64,000 nt of DNA from Sphingomonas sp. PL-96. Its GTDB lineage: Bacteria; Pseudomonadota; Alphaproteobacteria; Sphingomonadales; Sphingomonadaceae. Below the pieces are notes generated by a model. That model had not been told where the DNA came from. It did no database searches and worked only from the letters and a program-made list of their open reading frames with translations. Below, piece after piece: positions 56,473 through 64,000 of this stretch. The stretch is taken from contig NZ_JAJFET010000008.1 in assembly GCF_020707215.1 (NCBI RefSeq), forward strand, positions 62,001 to 126,000. The letters run 5' to 3'. Positions within the stretch are counted from its first letter, which is position 1. Every line of letters starts with the position of its first letter. Made by a program: the position numbers and the translations under genes.

Positions 56473-57594
56473 ATGGGGCTCCTCAACGATCTCGGCGCCA
56501 AGGGCACCGCACCGTGGCTCGACTTCGTCGACCGCAAGTTCCTGGAGGCGGGCGGGCTGGAAAAGCTGGTGGCCGAGGACGGGCTGACCGGCGTCACCTC
56601 CAACCCGGCGATCTTCGAAAAGGCGATGGGCTATGGCGACGCCTATGATGCGACGCTTGCCGCCTATGACGCGGCCCATCCGGGTGCGGCGACCATCGAT
56701 CGCTACGAGCATCTCGCCATCCAGGACATCAAGGCCGCGGCCGACACGCTGCGCCCCGTCTATGACCGTACGGATGCGAAAGACGGCTATGTCAGCCTGG
56801 AAGTGTCGCCGTACATCGCCGACGACACCGACGCGACCATTGCCGAGGCGCAGAAGCTGTGGGCGGCGGTCGACCGGCCAAACCTGATGATCAAGATCCC
56901 CGGCACGCCCGCAGGTGCGCCGGCGATCGCGGCAACGGTTGCGGCCGGCATCAACGTGAACGTCACGCTGCTGTTCTCGCTGGAGGCGTACCAGCGCGTG
57001 GCCGAGGCGCATGTCGCAGGTCTCGAGCAGCGCGCGGCGCAGGGCCTGCCGATCGACCGTATCGCCGGCGTCGCGAGCTTCTTCGTCAGCCGCATCGACG
57101 CGGTGATGGACAAGGCGATCGACACCCGCGTTGCCGAGGGCGATCCCGAGGCGGAGGCGCTGAAGGCACTGCGCGGCAAGGTCGCCATCGCCAACGCCAA
57201 GGCAGCCTATGCCTGGTACCAGGACTTCGTCGCGAGCGACCGCTGGCAGGCACTCGCCGCCAAGGGCGCGCAGCCGCAGCGGCTGTTGTGGGCGTCGACC
57301 GGGACGAAGGACCCGGCCTATCCCGACACGCTGTACGTCGACACGCTGATCGGCGCTGACACGGTCAACACCATGCCGCCCAAGACCATGGACGCGTTCC
57401 GCGAGCGCGGCACCGTTTCCGACACGCTGACTGCCGACGTCGCGGGGGCGCACCATGTGCTCGCCGAGGCCGAGCGCCTGGGCCTGGACCTGAACGGCGT
57501 AACGGAGCGGCTGGTGGAAGACGGCGTCGCCCAGTTCGTGAAGGCGTTCGACGACCTGCTGGGTGCGATCGCCAAGAAGCATCCGCACGCCTGA
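56473..57594 (+). CDS. tal: Transaldolase
   Basis: 373-residue enzyme of the pentose phosphate pathway, moving a dihydroxyacetone unit between sugar phosphates. Seen: TGVTSNPAIFEKAM, the Schiff-base K141 in LMIKIPGTPAG, NVTLLFSLEAYQRVAEA, and LWASTGTKDPAYPDTLYVD. The length fits the type found in actinobacteria and alphaproteobacteria (Tal type 2) rather than the ~220-residue type. Start ATG follows GGAAGGACAGGCT. A strong terminator follows. Confidence 0.95.
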   Translation: MGLLNDLGAKGTAPWLDFVDRKFLEAGGLEKLVAEDGLTGVTSNPAIFEKAMGYGDAYDATLAAYDAAHPGAATIDRYEHLAIQDIKAAADTLRPVYDRTDAKDGYVSLEVSPYIADDTDATIAEAQKLWAAVDRPNLMIKIPGTPAGAPAIAATVAAGINVNVTLLFSLEAYQRVAEAHVAGLEQRAAQGLPIDRIAGVASFFVSRIDAVMDKAIDTRVAEGDPEAEALKALRGKVAIANAKAAYAWYQDFVASDRWQALAAKGAQPQRLLWASTGTKDPAYPDTLYVDTLIGADTVNTMPPKTMDAFRERGTVSDTLTADVAGAHHVLAEAERLGLDLNGVTERLVEDGVAQFVKAFDDLLGAIAKKHPHA

Positions 57595-57601
57595 TACACC
57601 A

Positions 57602-57633
57602 GGCGGGAGGTGCTGCGTGCAGCACCTCCCGCC
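57602..57633. terminator. Bidirectional terminator between tal and the permease gene
   Basis: GGCGGGAGGTGCTGC and GCAGCACCTCCCGCC form a perfect 15-bp inverted repeat with a 2-nt centre between two convergent stop codons. Confidence 0.7.
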
Positions 57634-57664
57634 CCCCGGCGCGGCGTCGGCCGCCGCGCGAGGT

Positions 57665-59092
57665 TCAGGCGGTCGCGACCGGTGCCGCCTCGCGCGCGTC
57701 GCTGTGGCGGCGGCCGTAGGCGAAGTAGATCACCAGGCCGATGACGTTCCACAGGAAGAAGCGGGTAATGGTGGAGCTCGGCAGGCTGATGAACAGGTAG
57801 ATGCAGCCCAGGATCGCGAGCGTGCCGACCACATAGGGTGCCGGGCAGCGGAACAGCCGCGGCAGTTCCGGAAAGCGGCGGCGCAGGATCATCAGGCACG
57901 CGCCGACCGCAATGAAGGCGACCAGCGTGCCGGCGTTGGCGAGCTCCGCGATCTCGTCGAGGCGGAAGAAGCCGGCGACTGCGGCGACCGAGATCCCCGT
58001 CACCAGCGTGATCAGCGTCGGGGCGCCGGTACGCGGGCTGACCTTGGCGAGGCGGCGGGGCAGCAGGCCGTCGCGCGCCATCACGAAGAAGATGCGGCTC
58101 TGGCCGTACATCATCACCAGGATCACCGACGGCAGCGCGACCACGGCGGCAAGCGCGATCAGGTGGGCGGCGACCGGCTGCTGGAGCGAGCGCAGCACCA
58201 GCGCCAGCGGCTCGGGCGAGTTGGCAAGCGCGGTGTAGGGCAGCGCGCCGACGGCTGCGACCGCGACTGCCATGTAGATGATCGTGCACACCAGCATGGA
58301 GCCGACGATGCCGATGGTGAGGTCGCGGCCCGGGTTCTTGGCCTCTTCTGCCGAGGTCGCCACCGCATCGAAGCCGTAGAAGGCAAAGAACACGATCGCC
58401 GCCGCCGCCATGACGCCGCGCTTTTCGCCCATCACCTCGGTGCTGCCGAAGCCATAGGGCATGAACGGCTGGAGGTTGTCGGCCTGGAAGGCGGGCAGCG
58501 CAAAGGCGACGAACACGCTGAGCGCCACCAGCTTGATGATGACCAGGATGATGTTGAGCGTCGCGCTTTCGCGGGTGCCGGCGATCAGCATGCCCATCAC
58601 CGCCAGCGCGACCACGACCGCGGGCAGGTTGATGATGCCGCCGTCATGCGGCCCGACCAGCAGCGCATGCGGCAGCGTGACGCCTGCCGCCTGGATCCAG
58701 CCGACGAGATAGCCCGACCAGCCGACCGCAACGGTCGAACAGGCAAGCGAATATTCGAGGATCAGGCTCCAGCCGACGACCCAGGCGATCCCCTCCCCCA
58801 TGGCCGTGTAGCTGAAGGTATAGGCGCTGCCCGCCGCCGGGATCAGCGTCGCCATTTCGGCATAGGCGAGCGCCGCGCAGGCGCAGACCGCCCCGGCGAT
58901 GGCAAAGGCGAGGATCACGGCCGGCCCGGCACGCTCCGCGCCGACGCCGGTCAGTGTGTAGATGCCGGTGCCGACGATGGCGCCGACGCCGAGCGCGATC
59001 AGGTGCGGCCAGCTCAGCGTCTTGGCGAGCTGATGCGCCTCCTGATGGCTGCTCATCGTGTGGATCGATTTACGCGGCCCGAACATCTTCAC
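57665..59092 (-). CDS. APC-family amino acid permease
   Basis: 475 residues, about 12-14 membrane helices. The first helix has the APC substrate motif GVGAIVGTGIYTLTGV, followed by AYAEMATLIPAAGSAYTFSY and VFFAFYGFDAVATSAEEAKNP, typical of the cationic amino acid transporter (CAT) branch. As the last gene of the hydroxyproline cluster, it most likely imports hydroxyproline or proline; that specificity is inference from context. Confidence 0.9.
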   Translation of the reverse strand: MKMFGPRKSIHTMSSHQEAHQLAKTLSWPHLIALGVGAIVGTGIYTLTGVGAERAGPAVILAFAIAGAVCACAALAYAEMATLIPAAGSAYTFSYTAMGEGIAWVVGWSLILEYSLACSTVAVGWSGYLVGWIQAAGVTLPHALLVGPHDGGIINLPAVVVALAVMGMLIAGTRESATLNIILVIIKLVALSVFVAFALPAFQADNLQPFMPYGFGSTEVMGEKRGVMAAAAIVFFAFYGFDAVATSAEEAKNPGRDLTIGIVGSMLVCTIIYMAVAVAAVGALPYTALANSPEPLALVLRSLQQPVAAHLIALAAVVALPSVILVMMYGQSRIFFVMARDGLLPRRLAKVSPRTGAPTLITLVTGISVAAVAGFFRLDEIAELANAGTLVAFIAVGACLMILRRRFPELPRLFRCPAPYVVGTLAILGCIYLFISLPSSTITRFFLWNVIGLVIYFAYGRRHSDAREAAPVATA

Positions 59093-59108
59093 TCCCCCCT
59101 GTTTGATC

Positions 59109-59765
59109 CTAGCCGGGCAACTCCGCGCCGAACTGGCTCCGAAGATCGTCCAGCGTGGCCTGGATATGTGCGCTCAGCAGCGTCTGCACGGTCGCGCCGT
59201 CGCCCGAGACCCAGGCGTCGAGCAGGTCGCGATGCTCCAGATGCGCGCGATCCTCCCGCCCGGCGGGCTGGAGGTGCGCGATTACATAGCGTTCGGACAG
59301 CACCGTCAGCCGTTCGACCAGCTGGGTGGTGAGTAACCGCCCGCTCGGCCGCACCAGGGCGGTGTGGAAGCTGCGGTTGCAGCTGGCGACGCTGGCGAGA
59401 TTGTTGCTGGCGGCGCTGTCCAGCGCCTCGAACGCGGCAATGGTGGCGGCGCGGTCCGCATCCTCGGCGCGTTCGGCCGCGCGGGCGGCGGCCGGCGGCT
59501 CCAGCACCAGCCGCAGCTCGAAGATCTCCTCCGCTTCCACCGCCGACATCGGGCGCACGAAATAGCCGCGGTTTGCCTGGCTGGTGAGCAAACCCTCCTG
59601 CTCCAGCCGGGCAAGCGCCTCGCGGAGCGGAATCTTGCTCACGCCCAGTTCGTTGGCGAGTGCATCCTGGCGGATCGCCACCTCTCGCGGAAGGACGCCG
59701 GTGATGATCCGCTCGCGGATGATTTCGAAAACCTGTTCAGAGAGCGTGCGAACAACGATGCTCAT
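59109..59765 (-). CDS. GntR-family regulator, FadR/FCD subfamily
   Basis: 218 residues from the ATG at 59765. Winged helix-turn-helix at the N-terminus (LSEQVFEIIRERIITGVLPR, QDALANELGVSKIPLREALARLEQEGL) and an FCD ligand domain (FELRLVLEPPAAARAAE, NRSFHTALV, HRDLLDAWVSGD, HIQATLDDL). It likely controls the flanking catabolic genes, releasing the TATAC-C-GTATA operator on binding a hydroxyproline-type ligand; the operator pairing is inferred. Confidence 0.9.
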   Translation of the reverse strand: MSIVVRTLSEQVFEIIRERIITGVLPREVAIRQDALANELGVSKIPLREALARLEQEGLLTSQANRGYFVRPMSAVEAEEIFELRLVLEPPAAARAAERAEDADRAATIAAFEALDSAASNNLASVASCNRSFHTALVRPSGRLLTTQLVERLTVLSERYVIAHLQPAGREDRAHLEHRDLLDAWVSGDGATVQTLLSAHIQATLDDLRSQFGAELPG

Positions 59766-59826
59766 CTGCGAAAAACCTCCGGAGGGCCGCGACGGCCCCG
59801 CCGACAATCGACTTCGGCCGCCAGGG

Positions 59827-60825
59827 TCATTTGACCTGGAAACCCTTCCAGAAAGGATCGGCGCGATCAATCCAGATCGTGTTAAAGCCGGTGGCGACCG
59901 CCGACCCCTCGATCGAGGGCACGATCGCGGGCTGGTCGCCGATCGCGGTCTCTGCCTCGACCCGGCCGATGAAGCGGCTGCCGATATAGCTTTCGTGGAC
60001 GAAGCGCTCACCGGTCTTCAGCTGCCCCTTGGCGGCAAGGTGCGCGAGGCGGGCGGAGGTGCCGGTGCCGCACGGACTGCGGTCAATCGCGCGGTCGCCG
60101 TAGAAGACGGCGTTGCGGCCATCGGCGCCGTCGCCGCGCGGCTTGTCCGCCCACAGGATGTGGCTGACGCCGCGGATCGTCGGGTCGAGCGGATGGACCG
60201 GCTCGAACTTCTCGCGGATCGCTTCGCGCAGGCGCGCGCTCAACTCGACCAGCCGCGAGGCGCCGAGATCGTCCAGCCCGGTATAGGCGCCCTGCGGCTC
60301 GACGATCGCATAATAGTTGCCGCCGTAGGAGACATCGACGCTGAGCGGCCCCAGCCCCTCCAGCTCGACCTGGATGCCGGTCGCAGCCACATAGGCGGGG
60401 ACGTTGGTGATGCGCACCGACGTGACCTTGTCGCCCTCGCTCTCATAGGCGATGTCGATGACGCCTGCGGGCACCTCGACGCGCAGCTTGCCGGGCGTGG
60501 CGGGCTGGATCAGCCCGTGCTCCAGGCCAAAGGTGACCATGCCGATGGTGCCGTGGCCGCACATCGGCAGGCAGCCGGAGGTTTCGATGAACAGGATGCC
60601 GATGTCGGTGTCGGCCTGCGTCGGCGGGTAGAGGAACCCACCCGACATCATGTCGTGCCCGCGCGGTTCAAAGCACAGGCCCGTGCGGATCCAGTCGAAG
60701 CGCGCCAGGAAGTCCTGGCGCCGCTCCGACATGGAAGCCCCCTTCAACAGCGGCGCGCCGCCCGCCACCAGGCGGACCGGATTGCCGGCGGTGTGGCCGT
60801 CGATACAGAAGAAGGTGTGCCGCAT
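59827..60825 (-). CDS. 4-hydroxyproline 2-epimerase (proline racemase family)
   Basis: 332 residues. Both catalytic cysteines are present, C89 in LPMCGHGTIG and C252 in DRSPCGTGTSA, which marks a racemase or epimerase rather than the Thr-containing dehydratases. It should interconvert trans-4-hydroxy-L-proline and cis-4-hydroxy-D-proline. The neighbouring D-amino-acid dehydrogenase and DHDPS-like gene fit the known hydroxyproline pathway. It starts 12 bp after the upstream stop codon. Confidence 0.9.
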   Translation of the reverse strand: MRHTFFCIDGHTAGNPVRLVAGGAPLLKGASMSERRQDFLARFDWIRTGLCFEPRGHDMMSGGFLYPPTQADTDIGILFIETSGCLPMCGHGTIGMVTFGLEHGLIQPATPGKLRVEVPAGVIDIAYESEGDKVTSVRITNVPAYVAATGIQVELEGLGPLSVDVSYGGNYYAIVEPQGAYTGLDDLGASRLVELSARLREAIREKFEPVHPLDPTIRGVSHILWADKPRGDGADGRNAVFYGDRAIDRSPCGTGTSARLAHLAAKGQLKTGERFVHESYIGSRFIGRVEAETAIGDQPAIVPSIEGSAVATGFNTIWIDRADPFWKGFQVK

Positions 60826-60837
60826 GGGTGCCTCGTG

Positions 60838-61752
60838 TCAGGCCGCCTTGGCGATGTCGAGCGTCGGGCGGGTCGCCGCGGCCTTTTCGACCATCGCGAT
60901 CACCTCTGCACGACGCTCGCCGGTCAGCACCTGGCGCGGCGGGAGCACGCGCTCCGACCCGCGACCCATGACCTGCTCGGCAAGCTTGATGGCCTGCACC
61001 AGGTCATGCTCGGCATCGAGGTGAAGGAGCGGCATGAACCAGCGATAGATTTCCAGCGCCTTGGCATGGTCGCCGCGCTCGAACGCGCGCACCAGTTCGA
61101 CCGATTCGCGCGGGAAGGCATTGGTGAGGCCCGAGACCCAGCCCTTGGCGCCCAGGAACAGCCCTTCCAGCGCGACGTCGTCGAGCCCTGCGAACAGCAC
61201 GAAGCGGTCGCCGAACTCGTTGCGAAAATCGGTGAAGCGACGGGTGTCGGGCGCCGATTCCTTGACCGCGACGATGTTCTTCACGTCGTGGAGCGCCGCC
61301 AGCACGCCGCGGTCGATCACGGTGCGATAGGCGGGCGGGTTGTTGTAGAGCATGATCGGCAGGCCGACCGCCTCTGCCACGCCGCGGAAGTGCGCGACCA
61401 GTTCCTCGGCCTTGGGCACATAGACCATCGGGGGGAGCAGCATCAGGCCATCGGCGCCGATCTTTTCGGCTGCCTGCGCATAGCGGGCGGCGCGGCGCTG
61501 ATCATATTCCGAGACGCCGGTAAGCACCGGCACGCGACCTGCGACCACTTCCACGATCGCGGACAGGACCTGCTGCTTTTCCTCGAACATCAGCGAGTTG
61601 TTCTCGCCAACAGTGCCAAGCGCGATCACGCCGGTCACCCCGTCACGGATCAGGTCGTCCACCACCCGCTGGGTTTCGCCCAAGTCGATCGACAGATCCT
61701 CGCGGAGCTGCGTCGTCACGGCGGGGAACACACCCTTCCAATCGACCATCAT
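60838..61752 (-). CDS. DHDPS/NAL-family protein, probable pyrroline-hydroxycarboxylate deaminase
   Basis: 304 residues from the ATG at 61752 (another ATG lies at 61761). TIM-barrel Schiff-base enzyme with K164 (VAVKESAPD), Y136 (YNNP) and the GTVGENNSL phosphate-loop equivalent (G-T-V-G-E instead of GTTGE). In the hydroxyproline pathway a DHDPS homologue deaminates 1-pyrroline-4-hydroxy-2-carboxylate to alpha-ketoglutarate semialdehyde. Genomic context favours that over lysine synthesis. First gene of the minus-strand arm. Confidence 0.85.
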   Translation of the reverse strand: MMVDWKGVFPAVTTQLREDLSIDLGETQRVVDDLIRDGVTGVIALGTVGENNSLMFEEKQQVLSAIVEVVAGRVPVLTGVSEYDQRRAARYAQAAEKIGADGLMLLPPMVYVPKAEELVAHFRGVAEAVGLPIMLYNNPPAYRTVIDRGVLAALHDVKNIVAVKESAPDTRRFTDFRNEFGDRFVLFAGLDDVALEGLFLGAKGWVSGLTNAFPRESVELVRAFERGDHAKALEIYRWFMPLLHLDAEHDLVQAIKLAEQVMGRGSERVLPPRQVLTGERRAEVIAMVEKAAATRPTLDIAKAA

Positions 61753-61780
61753 CGGAACCATTCTCTTCTCGTTGCGGACA

Positions 61781-61791
61781 TATACCGTATA
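61781..61791. promoter_or_regulatory. Candidate GntR operator in the divergent promoter region
   Basis: TATAC-C-GTATA is a perfect inverted repeat around one base, 29 bp before the DHDPS-like start and 36 bp before the dehydrogenase start. FCD-type GntR regulators often bind GTATAC-like palindromes. It is the only such site seen in the cluster. Confidence 0.5.
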
Positions 61792-61827
61792 CGATAGGGA
61801 TCGTTGCACCGCAACAGGAGAACGGGC

Positions 61828-63045
61828 GTGCGTGCGATTAATGTGGTGGGGGGCGGGGTCGTCGGCCTGGCGTGCGGCCTGGCGCTCGCGCGGGCGGGCC
61901 ACAAGGTGACATTGCTGGAGGCGGACACCGCCCGCGGCGCCGCATCCTGGGGCAACGCCGGCCATATCGCGACCGAGCAGGTGGCGCCGCTCGCTTCCCC
62001 CGCGGCAGTGCGATCGGCACATCGGCGGCTGTTCGTGCGCGGCGGTGCGCTCGACCTGCCGCTGGGGCGGATCGCGAGCTGGCTGCCGTTTGCGCTGCGG
62101 CTGGTCGGGCGGTCGACGCCGCGGCACTTTGCTGCCGGCAGTGCTGCGCTGGGCGGGCTGCTGCACGAGGCGATGCCTGCTTGGGAGCGGTTGGTGGCGG
62201 CAATCGATGCGCCCGAGTTGCTGGCGCAGGAGGGGCACTTCGTGCTGTGGGAAACGCCGGAAACTGCCCAGGCAGGTCGCGCGGCTTGGACCGCGGCCGA
62301 CACTGGCACTGCGCGCTTCCGCGACGCCGACGCGGCGGAGCTGGCCGCGATCACGGGCGTCACCACGGCACCGGTCGCAGGGGCGATCCGCTTTTCCGGC
62401 AGCGGCCAGATCCGCGACCTGTCGGCCTTGGCGGCGGCGCTGGAGGCCGCCTTCACCCGCGCGGGCGGGCGGATCGTGCGCGAGCGGGCGGCGCTGCGCA
62501 TCGTCGATGGCATGGCAGTGGTGCCCGGCCACCCGGCCGACCTCGTGCTGGTCGCCGCCGGGATCGGCTCGCGCGCGCTGATGGAGGCGACCGGCCATGC
62601 CGCGCCGATGATCGCCGAACGCGGCTATCACCTCCGCGCCGCCGCCGACCGCTGGCCGGCCGACCTTCCCCCGGTGGTGTTCGAGGACCGGTCGATGATC
62701 GTCACCCGCTATGGCGATTGCGTGCAGGCGGCGAGTTTCGTCGAGCTGGGAACGCCGGACGCGCCGCCCGATCCACGCAAGTGGGAGCGGCTGGAGGCGC
62801 ATGTCCGCACGCTCGGGCTGCCGATCACCGGCCCCTTCCGCCGCTGGATGGGCGCGCGGCCCACCCTTCCCGACTATCTGCCGGCGATCGGCCGCTCGCG
62901 TCGTGCGGGCAACCTGCTCTATGCGTTCGGCCACCAGCATCTGGGGCTGACGCTGGCGCCGATCACGGCCGAGCTCGTTGCGGCGCTGGCCGCGGGCGAG
63001 CGCCTGGCGGTGGATCTGGCGCCCTTCGACCTCGCACGTTTTTGA
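61828..63045 (+). CDS. FAD-dependent D-amino-acid dehydrogenase (probable D-hydroxyproline dehydrogenase)
   Basis: 405 residues from the GTG at 61828, eight bases after AGGAG. Dinucleotide-binding motif VVGGGVVGLACGLALARAGH at the N-terminus, DAO-type core (GAIRFSGSGQIRDLSALAAA) and a DadA-like C-terminus (ARPTLPDYLPAIGRS, NLLYAFGHQHLGLTLAPIT). It should oxidise cis-4-hydroxy-D-proline to the pyrroline, feeding the deaminase. It leads the plus-strand arm of the cluster. Confidence 0.88.
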   Translation: MRAINVVGGGVVGLACGLALARAGHKVTLLEADTARGAASWGNAGHIATEQVAPLASPAAVRSAHRRLFVRGGALDLPLGRIASWLPFALRLVGRSTPRHFAAGSAALGGLLHEAMPAWERLVAAIDAPELLAQEGHFVLWETPETAQAGRAAWTAADTGTARFRDADAAELAAITGVTTAPVAGAIRFSGSGQIRDLSALAAALEAAFTRAGGRIVRERAALRIVDGMAVVPGHPADLVLVAAGIGSRALMEATGHAAPMIAERGYHLRAAADRWPADLPPVVFEDRSMIVTRYGDCVQAASFVELGTPDAPPDPRKWERLEAHVRTLGLPITGPFRRWMGARPTLPDYLPAIGRSRRAGNLLYAFGHQHLGLTLAPITAELVAALAAGERLAVDLAPFDLARF

Positions 63046-63058
63046 ACAAGGACACAGC

Positions 63059-64000
63059 ATGACTATCGGCGGATCGAATGCAGCGGCCGAACTGGCGGCA
63101 ATCACCCCCTGGGCGGATCGCGCTGCTCCCATCGCCGCGTCGGAGCGCCACGCGCGGCTGGAACGCGCCCGCACGCTGGCCGAGGCGAGCGGTGCGGACG
63201 GGCTGCTGCTCAACGTCGGCGCGACGCTGCGCTATTTCGCGGGCGTACCCTGGGGGCCGAGCGAGCGGCTGGTGGCGATGCTGCTGCCCGCATCCGGCCG
63301 GCCGGTGCTGCTGTGCCCCGCCTTTGAACTCGGCACCCTCGAGGCGGATCTCGCGATCGATGCCGACATCCGCCTGTGGGAGGAGGATGAAGACCCGATC
63401 GCGCTGCTCGCCGACACGCTGGTGGCGACGGGCGTCAGCCGGCTCGCAGTGGACCCGCTATTTCCGTTCCAATGGGCCGAGCGGCTGCGGGCGAAGGCGG
63501 GAGGCGTTACGCTGCTCGACGGCGCGCCCGCGATCGACGGCTGCCGGATGGTGAAATCGCCGGCCGAACTGGCGCTGCTCGCCCAGGCGAAGGCGATGAC
63601 GCTGGAGGTACACCGCCGCACCGCCCGCATCCTGCACCCCGGGATTGCGGCGAGCGAAGTGGTACGCTTCATCGACGCCGCGCACCGCGCGATCGGGGCG
63701 GCAGGATCGAGCTTCTGCATCGTCCAGTTCGGGCGCGCGACCGCGTTCCCGCACGGGCTGCCGGGCGAGCAGCTTTTGCAGGAAGGCGAGCTGGTGCTGG
63801 TCGACACCGGCTGCCTGGTCGAGGGCTATCACTCCGACATCACCCGCACCTATGCGTTCGGGGCGGTGTCGGACGAGGTGCGGAGCATCTGGGCGCTGGA
63901 AAAGGAGGCGCAGCAGGCGGCGTTCGACGCGGTGGTGCCGGGCGGGCCGTGCGAGAGCGTCGATGCGGCGGCACGGCGCGTGCTGGAGGCAGCCGGCCTC
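63059..64000 (+). CDS. M24-family Xaa-Pro peptidase-like protein, 3' end outside window
   Basis: First 314 residues of a gene cut by the window end, starting at the ATG at 63059, 14 bp after the dehydrogenase (AAGGA upstream). It has a creatinase-type N-terminal domain (ADGLLLNVGATLRYFAGVPW) and the pita-bread fold start with two metal Asp (LVDTG and HSDITRTY, about residues 248 and 260). The remaining His and Glu ligands would lie beyond. Aminopeptidase P or prolidase activity would free hydroxyproline from peptides, which fits its neighbours. Confidence 0.87.
   Translation, partial: MTIGGSNAAAELAAITPWADRAAPIAASERHARLERARTLAEASGADGLLLNVGATLRYFAGVPWGPSERLVAMLLPASGRPVLLCPAFELGTLEADLAIDADIRLWEEDEDPIALLADTLVATGVSRLAVDPLFPFQWAERLRAKAGGVTLLDGAPAIDGCRMVKSPAELALLAQAKAMTLEVHRRTARILHPGIAASEVVRFIDAAHRAIGAAGSSFCIVQFGRATAFPHGLPGEQLLQEGELVLVDTGCLVEGYHSDITRTYAFGAVSDEVRSIWALEKEAQQAAFDAVVPGGPCESVDAAARRVLEAAGL

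Noticed and set aside
57563..59332. Open frame of about 590 codons on the plus strand opposite the permease
   Set aside because: Extremely rich in Asp, Arg, Gly and His, runs across a terminator, and mirrors the membrane-protein codons.
60838..61752. DHDPS-like gene as dapA for lysine synthesis
   Set aside because: The hydroxyproline-type neighbours and the divergent regulator point to catabolism; the GTVGE loop also departs from the usual DapA GTTGE.

Overview
The window looks like chromosome from a GC-rich alphaproteobacterium, most likely Sphingomonadales (Sphingomonas or a close relative). This rests on protein content: a CpdR-type receiver divergent from an N-formylglutamate amidohydrolase, a TrcR (DUF1013) regulator, a SapC-family protein, DUF1192 next to clpA, and a type II secretion locus split into short operons. 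Dispersed palindromic repeats are also present. No rRNA, CRISPR array or IS transposase was seen. Taxonomy is inferred from recognised families, not from a database search.

Layout. (1) 1-4925: the end of an integrated element whose tyrosine recombinase lies just beyond the 3' end of a tRNA-Val(GAC) gene; it also carries a P-loop ATPase and a membrane protein and runs off the left edge. (2) 5000-15330: core genes (cpdR, N-formylglutamate amidohydrolase, a candidate sRNA, sapC, an FAD-linked oxidase, a DEAD-box helicase, DUF1289, a broken GST gene, dienelactone hydrolase, trcR, a GAF/EAL phosphodiesterase). (3) 15400-28840: threonine ammonia-lyase, quinone oxidoreductase, DUF1192, clpA, a membrane diguanylate cyclase, lepA, tRNA-Pro(CGG), an MFS exporter and a DUF885 metallopeptidase-like protein.

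(4) 29276-44525: a type II secretion (T2SS) locus in alternating blocks (gspK, gspJ, an LpoA-like protein; gspN; gspF; a GH43 glycosidase; gspE, gspM, gspL; gspG, gspH, gspI, gspC, gspD; then a second small gspL/gspM/gspC-like set). Palindromic repeats occur between these genes and, unusually, inside two of them. (5) 44580-54707: a lipoprotein, two tandem amidohydrolase-like proteins, one without its HxH metal motif, and a MoxR/DUF58/SpoIIM/RDD/DUF4129/DUF4350 gene set divergent from a membrane protein.

(6) 54748-57594: GNAT acetyltransferase, DNA polymerase IV, transaldolase. (7) 57665-64000: a divergent hydroxyproline-type catabolic cluster (permease, GntR regulator, 4-hydroxyproline epimerase, DHDPS-like deaminase; divergently a D-amino-acid dehydrogenase and an M24 prolidase-like peptidase cut by the window end). 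A TATAC-C-GTATA palindrome sits between the two arms. Together these would import or release hydroxyproline from peptides, epimerise it, oxidise it and deaminate it; the final dehydrogenase is not in the window.
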